This document shows positions 43,001 through 49,258 of a stretch of 64,000 nt of DNA, one piece after another. Origin of the DNA: Pseudomonas mediterranea CFBP 5447 (lineage in GTDB: Bacteria; Pseudomonadota; Gammaproteobacteria; Pseudomonadales; Pseudomonadaceae); the NCBI RefSeq assembly GCF_000774145.1, contig NZ_KN322987.1, forward strand, positions 188,756-252,755, written 5' to 3'. Under the pieces are notes generated by a model. The model made no database searches and was not told the DNA's origin. It was given only the letters and a program-made list of their open reading frames with translations. A program made the position numbers and the translations under genes. The stretch's first letter is position 1; every line of letters begins with the position of its first letter.

Positions 43001-45139
43001 GTGAACCAGCGGCTTGAACGGCTGTTTCCCGCGCACTCGGGGGATGGCCTGACCCGGCTGCGGTTCGGCCTGGTCGAGCAAGCCCAACGCGAGGCCGTTC
43101 ACTTCAATGACTTGATCACCCGCCTGGAGAACGACTGGACCACCCTGGACCAAGGGTTGCGCCAATGGGAGGAACAGGAAGGCTTTCACCATCCCGTCGA
43201 GCAGGCGCTGGACCGTGAGGCACTGCTGGCGCAACGTCGGAACGTAGCCCGGATCATCCGCCGAGCCTGGCAGCGTGCACCGGATCCGGGGGGCGAGGGC
43301 AGTGAGCTGGTACTGCGGATTGAAAACGCCAGTATCGGCCGACTGCCTCCGGTGACCGTTCGCATGGATCATATCGAGTCGATGATCCTGACCAACCTGG
43401 GGCTGGTGGAGGATCCTTCGGATTTCCTGCAGATGTTCCCCGGCGTCGATTCGCTGAACCTGCGGGACAACCATCTCACCGCGGTCCCTGTCGCGGTGGC
43501 GCAGCTGCGGGCATTGGTGGATTTGTCGTTGAGCCGCAACCCGCTGCACCTGGACGCGAATGTGTTCACGCCTCTGCTGGGTACCGATCCCTATGTCCCC
43601 TTATGGACCCTGGACCTATCGGGTATCGCCAGCGCCCAGGCGGGCACCGATGCCGAGGTGATCGCCGCCATCGGCAGCCTGGCCGGGCTACCGTCCCTGC
43701 GCGAAGTCATATGGGCCGACAACCTGAGTTTCACCCCTGAACAGCTGCGGGCCCTGACCACATCGTTGCCGGACTTGCGCTCGCTGAACCTGGCGCGTTG
43801 TGGCTTGCGCCTGGATGAAGAAGGCAGCGCGTTCCTGCGCACCGCCACGGCTTTGCAGGAACTGCGCTTGAACGAAAACAGCTGTCGGGACCTGCCTGAC
43901 CTGCCGGAGCTGGTGAACCTGATGACGTTGGAGTTGAGCCGGACCGGGCTCGATCGGGTGCCACAGCTGGCCTTGTCGGTGCTGGCCAGGCACGCCGAGG
44001 TGTTCATTTCCGATACGTTCGTCGTCGATCTCAGCGGCAACCGCATCACCAGCATTCAAGATGACCTGTTGCCCGCGCTCGCCCGCTTGAGCGAGCAGGA
44101 CTCCCTGGGGGTCTGGCTCGACGACAACCCGCTGCCCAGTGTCCAGGTCAATGCCCTTCGGGTGATTTTTCCCGAGTCTTTTCGATACACCGTCGACGAT
44201 TGGCTCTACATATCGCCGTCGCTCCAGAGGGCCCTGGAGGTGGCCCGCGATGATCCGGGGATGCGCAGCTTCATCGACTGGTTCTCTACGCTCGTGCGCG
44301 ACGCCGATCACGGGACGACTACCGGCTTGTCGTTCAACGTGCGTCGGAGAGCAGCCACGGTCTTGCAGCATTACATGGGTTATCCAGGCGCCTATGACCG
44401 CCTGCCGACGTTGATCGGCGACTTCGACCAGCAACTGCGGCAACTGCGCACGCGCCTGCAAGCCCGTATCCTGGACAGGGAACAGCCGGACCTCCCGGAG
44501 CTGGAGCTGCACTTCCGCATGTTCCAGTCGGTGATGCGCGCGCGCCTTTCCCGAGACGGCGCGCCGTTTGCCGGTTTCCTCGCGGAACAGCTGTCCAGTT
44601 GGGAGTACGTGCTGATAGAGCGATATCCCAACCCCTCGCAACTCGAGGCGCAGATGACCCGGGAAGCGTTCATCGACTGGCTCTGCGATGCCCAGGATAC
44701 CTACAACGCCAACGATCAGACCCCGAGGCCAAGCGAGATACTGTGGCGGCCCTACCTGGGATTGATGTCGCCCCAGTGGGCCGAAGGACTGGCGGTCTGG
44801 GAAGCCCTCGACGACGACCTGGTGAATGCCTTCAGCGGGCCGGTGAATCCATCCCGATGGCCCCAGGTGATGCTGGATAACCTGGTACACCCGGACCCGA
44901 ACCTGCCCAGCGCGCTGGAGCCGGTCACGGAAGGTGAGCGAACGGTCTGGCGGCGTATCGGGCTCGAAGCCGTCGCGGACGTGGATTGGGCCGCCGGCCA
45001 GCCGGTGACCCTCACCGAGGATCAACTGCGCCGCACCATGGCCATCTACCGCTCGGTCAAGAGCCGGGAGGTGGAGGCCCTGGTGCGTCGGGTGACCACG
45101 AGTCTGGTCACCGCCTGGTGGCCGGTGCTGCCGTTTTGA
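40019..45139 (+). CDS. Giant DUF6543 / leucine-rich-repeat toxin-like protein
   Basis: A 1706-residue protein. N-terminal part (residues 1-430) is of the DUF6543 'dermonecrotic toxin-like' type common in pseudomonads (RPQQERFKVLTRQLQRDSDV, DMTPAGFASLCRQVDVGGAY, YFPLRLQASLGVALHDQVEW). Residues 424-497 form two hydrophobic helices (AATFFPFCTPIGMGAAVVGG; AQGAYLGFIGAAIEP), suited to membrane insertion. Residues about 1115-1390 contain leucine-rich repeats (DSLNLRDNHLTAVPVAVAQL, LRSLNLARCGLRL, LQELRLNENSC). The last 300 residues lie where NEL-type E3 ligase domains sit in relatives, but no NEL catalytic Cys-x-Asp-Arg motif is visible. No signal peptide. GGAGGTCCACC precedes the ATG. Likely a secreted or contact-delivered effector; target unknown. 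Confidence 0.75.
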   Translation: MSTLDTHVEFIQARLPAWLKRATRPQQERFKVLTRQLQRDSDVLNALLVDLPSPYAFTLDLLKVQRQLQGWNQVNGGGSVADAIRRARVRRGPSVTDPSLSVIEAAMGNYPPADAVVGGDFDKNGELFIQGKPGEFRQGDTPTNRAPLDMTPAGFASLCRQVDVGGAYRLKLEQRLPRIVGEVPVVAKAYMAYARSLLVHDAYEAKLDGRLDDTGERLLAHAGVQLEKQPVVPLACEVKALELLSAPLFGARVYWGLAGDANGVRPIVLHMPHDTVAPLKQFPSLQALSAELTERVRKRSYRQGLSRYFPLRLQASLGVALHDQVEWTITDNPNLFQEIHARITGWREGERGEGGNPRRIRIPVPKVAWGLNDVREDHWHAAYHEWRGHALGNASALMVSTRDQDWRALLARLEYWEAMIERSLMLAATFFPFCTPIGMGAAVVGGVRLVYEIFEGIQAFNEGHAQEGIEHIFNVLFGVAQGAYLGFIGAAIEPMPVADGSTRLWNGDVRPFEARRPPPVEAEQDAWGVWRTTDEAWVRIEDRYFEVQGARDNLSLRLPSGHRGVTPPLEWSRVRGWQWAHRNPLQRGNLELLRTFAETPAELDNPTILTVQRQVGISEAHLRYLQVEAKPMPAILADALDEARNWQWVRHTIERLRRGEAPRGMHFRIVQTLTELPGWPEDMTLRYHDGMRIYPVGDAADTRSILLMRADLARDNWAARILDGLSVDEQTALLGQNSLGLRPLERSRLLAGRWAARLEREAKRVTLAMATSIAPEPLAVPLIRAFPGLPESIANELVREVSGQDRQRLLDGRVAGNLGKQGAEALRELRLSQALRALARGESTVDRDRIVINLLANTPSLRGRLHLRLWLRELLDPIEVGQGGPFKVIRQEGDSYLPFDETGEELASAMGLEDALLRAMPDDARQALGLNIWEADKLRSQLLVQAMEDRQALRPYLAMRSLGSLGSRPQWLNGHLVYPLSGRGRLPLQEWRGSVNQRLERLFPAHSGDGLTRLRFGLVEQAQREAVHFNDLITRLENDWTTLDQGLRQWEEQEGFHHPVEQALDREALLAQRRNVARIIRRAWQRAPDPGGEGSELVLRIENASIGRLPPVTVRMDHIESMILTNLGLVEDPSDFLQMFPGVDSLNLRDNHLTAVPVAVAQLRALVDLSLSRNPLHLDANVFTPLLGTDPYVPLWTLDLSGIASAQAGTDAEVIAAIGSLAGLPSLREVIWADNLSFTPEQLRALTTSLPDLRSLNLARCGLRLDEEGSAFLRTATALQELRLNENSCRDLPDLPELVNLMTLELSRTGLDRVPQLALSVLARHAEVFISDTFVVDLSGNRITSIQDDLLPALARLSEQDSLGVWLDDNPLPSVQVNALRVIFPESFRYTVDDWLYISPSLQRALEVARDDPGMRSFIDWFSTLVRDADHGTTTGLSFNVRRRAATVLQHYMGYPGAYDRLPTLIGDFDQQLRQLRTRLQARILDREQPDLPELELHFRMFQSVMRARLSRDGAPFAGFLAEQLSSWEYVLIERYPNPSQLEAQMTREAFIDWLCDAQDTYNANDQTPRPSEILWRPYLGLMSPQWAEGLAVWEALDDDLVNAFSGPVNPSRWPQVMLDNLVHPDPNLPSALEPVTEGERTVWRRIGLEAVADVDWAAGQPVTLTEDQLRRTMAIYRSVKSREVEALVRRVTTSLVTAWWPVLPF

Positions 45140-46064
45140 AGACCAGTGCCTTCAGGCCGCACTGACTGTCGATGTCGGGAAACTCCGGCGGGTTGGCCAG
45201 GCGTTCGCTGAAGGCCAACCCAGGGGCTTCGCGGGTGACGCCCTCGATGAGAAAGTCCGGGCCGGTGGCCGGGTCATTGCTGCAGGCCAGGACGGTGCCC
45301 TCGGCGGCCAGCAATTCCGGCAGCCGGCGCAGCACCCGCTGGTAATCCTTGGTCAACAGGAAACTGCCTTTCTGGAAGGTCGGCGGATCGATGATCACCA
45401 GGTCATACGGTCCGCTGTTGATCACCTTGCCCCAGGATTTGAACAAGTCGTGGCCAAGAAAACTCACCTGGCCCAGGTCGTGGCCGTTCAAGCGATGGTT
45501 GTCGCGGCCCCGGCTCAAGGCCGCGCGGGACATGTCCAGGTTGACCACGTGCTGCGCGCCACCGGCGATTGCCGCCACCGAGAAACCGCAGGTGTAGGCA
45601 AAGAGGTTCAGTACGCGCTTGCCGGCGGCATTGGCCCGGACCCAGTCACGACCGTAGCGCATGTCGAGGAACAGGCCGTTGTTCTGCTTCTTGCCCAGGT
45701 CGATCCGGTATCGCAGGCCGCCTTCGGTCAGGGTCCATTCATCGATGGGCTCGCCCACCAGCCATTGGGTCAGGCTTTGCGGCAGATAACGGTGTTGCAC
45801 TGCCAGGGTATGAGCCTTGCTGTGTTGCCAGGCCGGCGTGGCAGCGATGGCGCGCAGCGTCGACAGCAGGTCGTCCAACTGCGCAGGTGCAGGTTCCTTG
45901 AACAAGGAAACCAGCAGCACGCCCTGCAGCCAGTCCACGGTGATCTGCTCCAGCCCCGGCCAGCAGCGCCCGCGGCCATGGAACAAGCGACGGGTTTCTT
46001 CCGGCACGGATGCCAGGGCGGTCAGTAAGTGGGTTTGCAGGGTTTGAAGGGCTTCAGGGTTCAT
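45108..46064 (-). CDS. SAM-dependent methyltransferase (RlmI-like)
   Basis: A 318-residue class I methyltransferase: GKKQNNGLFLDMRYGRDWVR, motif I VLNLFAYTCGFSVAAIAGG, LDMSRAALSRGRDNHRLNG and catalytic-type DLVIIDPPTFQKGSF. This is the RlmI/RlmK-like cytosine-5 rRNA methyltransferase group, but without an N-terminal PUA domain; the substrate is uncertain. Its 3' end overlaps the convergent giant gene by 32 bases. Confidence 0.8.
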   Translation of the reverse strand: MNPEALQTLQTHLLTALASVPEETRRLFHGRGRCWPGLEQITVDWLQGVLLVSLFKEPAPAQLDDLLSTLRAIAATPAWQHSKAHTLAVQHRYLPQSLTQWLVGEPIDEWTLTEGGLRYRIDLGKKQNNGLFLDMRYGRDWVRANAAGKRVLNLFAYTCGFSVAAIAGGAQHVVNLDMSRAALSRGRDNHRLNGHDLGQVSFLGHDLFKSWGKVINSGPYDLVIIDPPTFQKGSFLLTKDYQRVLRRLPELLAAEGTVLACSNDPATGPDFLIEGVTREAPGLAFSERLANPPEFPDIDSQCGLKALVFKTAAPATRR

Positions 46065-46168
46065 CAGGCAATGCCGGCGATTCGAAAGGCCGGCATTTTA
46101 ACCGCAGTGGCATCGGGCGCAATCTGTGGCGAAGTGGCCTGGGGGGACAGTCAATCAGGCTGTGGAAT

Positions 46169-46275
46169 GTGAGGCCGCTATCGCGAGCAGGCTCGCTCCC
46201 ACATTGGTCCTTTTGCGCCCGCGAAATCGGCGGTCACCCGATACCTTGTGGGAGCGAGCCTGCTCGCGATAGCGG
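46169..46275. repeat. REP doublet (outward orientation)
   Basis: Here the order is reversed: CTATCGCGAGCAGGCTCGCTCCCAC first, then GTGGGAGCGAGCCTGCTCGC, with the tails facing out. It lies between the methyltransferase and transpeptidase genes. Confidence 0.85.
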
Positions 46276-46282
46276 ACTACAG

Positions 46283-47074
46283 TCAGCCCCCACTGGTAGC
46301 CAGAATGCTCGCCACTTGCTGCGGCTGGCAGTTGAGATAGGCCGAACGCTTCAGCCAGCCCGGGTCCGGGTACCAGGAGAACATGAATTGCCCGCCCTTG
46401 AGCTTGTCGATCACCTGGCGCGCCACCTGGGGGCGCACGGCAGGGCAACCCTGGCTGCGGCCGATACGGCCCTGGCGCAGGCTCCACAACGGGTTCACAT
46501 AGTCGGCGGCATGGATGACGATGGCCCGATCACGGGCCTGGTCATTGAAACCGGGTTCCAGGCCATCCATGCGCAGCGAATAACCATGGGTGCCCTGATA
46601 ACTTTCCTGGGTGCGGAACAGCCCCAGGCTGGACTGGTAACTGCCCAGGCGATTGGAAAATTGCGTGGCGAAATTCTCCCCGGATTTCTGCCCGTGGGCC
46701 ACCAGGTCGCGCAGCACCAGCTTCTTCTTCTGCAGGTCGAAGATCCACAGGCGCCGGGCCGTGGACGGTTGCGAATAGTCGATCACCGCCAGGTGACGGG
46801 CTTGGCGGGCACCGTTGGCAACCGCGCATTGCATGGCGCTCAAGGCACTTTTGAGCGCCAGGGGATTGAGTTCCGGCGCGGCGTGGGCGAGGCTGTTGTA
46901 AAGCGTTTGAGAATTCGCTTGCCCGGCCAGCGCCGGAGCGCATACCGCGCCCAATGCTGCCATGGCCAGGCAGAGTCGACGAATATGCGTCAGCGTGGCT
47001 GAAAAGAATCCACGCAGGGTTACAGGCTGATGTATGTGTGCGGCATCCCGTCCGTAATTGTTCGTGTGCATCAT
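46283..47074 (-). CDS. Murein L,D-transpeptidase catalytic-domain protein (YkuD_2 type)
   Basis: About 263 residues with an internal hydrophobic signal (RRLCLAMAALGAVCAPALA). Motifs of the YkuD_2 family: GENFATQFSNRLGSYQSSLG, TQESYQGTHGYSLRMDGLEPG, the catalytic-type AIVIHAADYV (His) and GRIGRSQGCPAVRP (Cys). Periplasmic, probably acting on peptidoglycan. The start is uncertain: ATG 47074 or 47071 is favoured over a TTG at 47104. Divergent from a YcbB-type enzyme only 66 bases away, so the two may be co-regulated. Confidence 0.8.
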   Translation of the reverse strand: MMHTNNYGRDAAHIHQPVTLRGFFSATLTHIRRLCLAMAALGAVCAPALAGQANSQTLYNSLAHAAPELNPLALKSALSAMQCAVANGARQARHLAVIDYSQPSTARRLWIFDLQKKKLVLRDLVAHGQKSGENFATQFSNRLGSYQSSLGLFRTQESYQGTHGYSLRMDGLEPGFNDQARDRAIVIHAADYVNPLWSLRQGRIGRSQGCPAVRPQVARQVIDKLKGGQFMFSWYPDPGWLKRSAYLNCQPQQVASILATSGG

Positions 47075-47140
47075 GATGGCGGGTCGTACCTGTCGCAAAG
47101 TCAACCGTCAACGAGACGGCCATGGATTGGAGTAAAGCAG

Positions 47141-48712
47141 TTGTTCAAAAAGCCCGTATGTTACTTGAGCCTTTTATTGCTCGCTTCGCCATTGGTCGCG
47201 ACAGCCGGTGACGTTCCGTTTGGCGATCCACCCCCTGTACAGGCCACGCTGGCCCGGTTATCGGTGGCTTGCCCGGCGCTGGCCGCGGGTGTCGACTTTC
47301 CGACGATGCTGAGCTTGCAGGCGTTCTACCAGCAAAACGCCGGCCAGGCAGTCTGGTCGGACGACGAACGGTTAACGGCCTTGCGGGTCCAGTTGCAGCA
47401 ACTGGCCGATGACGGACTGGACCCGGCCCGCTACAGCCTGCCGGCCGCCGATACGTCCCTGAGTGCGGACTGTGTCGATATCGCCATCAGCCAGCGCTAC
47501 CTGCAGGCCTTGCACGAACTGCGTTTCGGCTATTTGCCCCAGGACCGCCTTGAGCCGGTGTGGAAGGCCAGCCCGCAGCCCCAGGACCGCCAGGCGATGA
47601 TCCTGGCCATCGCCGGGCCCGGTTTGAACAACCTGGCTGCAGCCTTTGACCAGGCGCGCCCGAACCTGGACCTTTACCGCAATTTGCGGGTGCTTTATGC
47701 CCAGCAGCGGCAACAGCCCTTGGCCGAATGGCAAGCGGTGCCCGCAGGTGCCCTGCTGCAACCGGACAAACAGGACGCCCGGGTACCGGCCCTGGCGCGA
47801 CGGCTGTTCAGTGAAGGCTACCTGAGTGCGCCGCCGGCCGAGGGCGATGAGCACTACAGCCCCAGCCTGGTGGAGGCGATGAAAAGCTTCCAGCTGCGGC
47901 ATTCGTTGCAAGCCGATGGCGTGGTGGGGCCGTGGACTGTCACCGAGTTGAACGTCAGCCCGGCCATGCGCCGCGAGCAGTTGCGGATCAATCTGGAGCG
48001 CATGCGCTGGCTGGCCCAGGACCTGGAGTCTGACAGTGTGCTGGTCAACGTGGCGGCGGCCCAACTGACGGTGTACCAGGGCGGCGCACCGGTCTGGCAA
48101 ACCCGGACCCAGGTGGGCCGGGCGGGGCGGGAAACGCCGTTGCTCAAATCCCGGGTGACAAGGTTGACCCTCAATCCCACCTGGACCATCCCTCCGACCA
48201 TCCTCAAGGAAGACAAGCTGCCGGAGATCCGCCGCGACCCCGAGTTCCTCAGTCGGCAGAACCTGAAGATCATCGATCGCGATGGCCTGCCGCTGCTGGC
48301 CGAGGACATCGACTGGGATCATCCTGGCGACCTGATGCTGCGCCAGGATGCCGGACCGAAGAATCCGCTGGGCAAACTGGTGATCCGCTTCCCCAACCCG
48401 TTTTCCGTGTACCTGCACGACACGCCCAGCCAGGCGCTGTTCAGCAAGGGGCCGCGGGCGTTCAGTTCGGGGTGTGTGCGGATCGAGCAGGTGATGCACC
48501 TGCGGGATCTGCTGGTGACCCCGGCCGAGCGCTTGCGCACCGACACCCTGCTGGCCGACGGGCAGACCCATGAGTTCAGGTTGACCAGGCCCATGCCAAT
48601 CCTGCTGGGTTACTGGACCGTACAGGCGGACAGCCAGGGCCAGGCGGTGTACGTCCCGGATGTCTATGGGCGGGATGGGAAACTGGCTGCTGCTCGCGGC
48701 CGAGCACTCTGA
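47141..48712 (+). CDS. YcbB-type L,D-transpeptidase
   Basis: A 523-residue exported enzyme. Start set at TTG 47141, eight bases after GGAG, giving the signal peptide LFKKPVCYLSLLLLASPLVATAG; a longer ATG frame (47030) has no signal at its N-terminus. Order: N-terminal scaffold domain, peptidoglycan-binding repeat (SLVEAMKSFQLRHSLQADGVVG), then YkuD catalytic domain (TLNPTWTIPPTILKEDKLP; FSVYLHDTPSQALF; AFSSGCVRIE with the nucleophilic Cys). It makes 3-3 crosslinks in peptidoglycan. Confidence 0.85.
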   Translation: MFKKPVCYLSLLLLASPLVATAGDVPFGDPPPVQATLARLSVACPALAAGVDFPTMLSLQAFYQQNAGQAVWSDDERLTALRVQLQQLADDGLDPARYSLPAADTSLSADCVDIAISQRYLQALHELRFGYLPQDRLEPVWKASPQPQDRQAMILAIAGPGLNNLAAAFDQARPNLDLYRNLRVLYAQQRQQPLAEWQAVPAGALLQPDKQDARVPALARRLFSEGYLSAPPAEGDEHYSPSLVEAMKSFQLRHSLQADGVVGPWTVTELNVSPAMRREQLRINLERMRWLAQDLESDSVLVNVAAAQLTVYQGGAPVWQTRTQVGRAGRETPLLKSRVTRLTLNPTWTIPPTILKEDKLPEIRRDPEFLSRQNLKIIDRDGLPLLAEDIDWDHPGDLMLRQDAGPKNPLGKLVIRFPNPFSVYLHDTPSQALFSKGPRAFSSGCVRIEQVMHLRDLLVTPAERLRTDTLLADGQTHEFRLTRPMPILLGYWTVQADSQGQAVYVPDVYGRDGKLAAARGRAL

Positions 48713-49030
48713 GCCAGGCTGACCACCGCCATCGCGAGCAGGCTCGCTCCCACATGGTTCTGCTGCACTCGCGACATCGGCGTTCACTCAATACCCGGTG
48801 GGAGCGAGCCTGCTCGCGATGAGGCCCGCTCATTCACCGCTGTGTCGACTGATCCCTTCCGCGAGAAGCACTGCACTTTTATGAAGCCGGCAGCATCGGA
48901 TCGCACCATGGGAAGGCAGTTGCCCCGGGGCCGCAGCTTCTGAACTTTCCAGGCGACTGGAGGGCCGTCTTCGCGGGCAAGCCCGTTCCCACAGGGGTAG
49001 AGCTGGTTCGAACCTCCGGGATTTAAGGGT
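48713..49030. other. Gene-free stretch upstream of the nirB promoter
   Basis: Besides the REP doublet, a single divergent REP half (CTTCGCGGGCAAGCCCGTTC, about 48969-48990) is present. No gene seen. Confidence 0.6.
48723..48825. repeat. REP doublet (outward orientation)
   Basis: CCATCGCGAGCAGGCTCGCTCCCAC and then GTGGGAGCGAGCCTGCTCGCGATG. Directly after the YcbB-type gene stop. Confidence 0.88.
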
Positions 49031-49046
49031 TGGCACGCTCGCTGCA
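49031..49046 (+). promoter_or_regulatory. Sigma-54 promoter of nirBD
   Basis: TGGCACG-CTCG-CTGCA matches the -24/-12 consensus (TGGCACN5TTGCW) with the invariant GG and GC ten bases apart. It suits NtrC control of nitrite assimilation. Start of transcription is expected near 49057. Confidence 0.75.
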
Positions 49047-49056
49047 AGAGAGCATC

Positions 49057-49258
49057 AGGCCCACCGCGAACGCAATCGAGTGGGCAGCCCCGTCGGTCAA
49101 CGAAGATCGAATGCCAGCAGGCCGGGGGATAACGGTAGATCGGGCGCAGTCGTCGGGTCGATACCGCACAGAACAGGCAAAGACGCCTGGAACCGCAAGG
49201 TTTCAGGCGTCTTTTTTTTGCTTTCAAAACCGTGATGGGCTTTTGTCGGGTGCTTTCT
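49057..49258 (+). promoter_or_regulatory. nirB 5' leader with internal terminator (attenuator candidate)
   Basis: About 200 untranslated bases between the sigma-54 promoter and nirB. An early stem GCCCAC (49059-49064) / GTGGGC (49080-49085) is followed by a strong terminator at 49180-49219. A terminator between promoter and gene implies regulated read-through; the NasS/NasT (ANTAR) type is the known precedent for nitrate and nitrite assimilation operons. Hexaloop hairpins could not be assigned with confidence. Confidence 0.55.
49180..49219 (+). terminator. Intrinsic terminator inside nirB leader
   Basis: AAGACGCCTG (49180-49189) pairs with CAGGCGTCTT (49204-49213); AACC/GGTT extends the stem to a GCAA tetraloop; eight T follow. 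It ends 40 bases before the nirB ATG. Confidence 0.88.

Noticed and set aside
44200..45139. NEL E3 ubiquitin-ligase domain in the giant protein
   Set aside because: The expected Cys-x-Asp-Arg motif is not visible; only position after the LRR argues for it, so it was not called.
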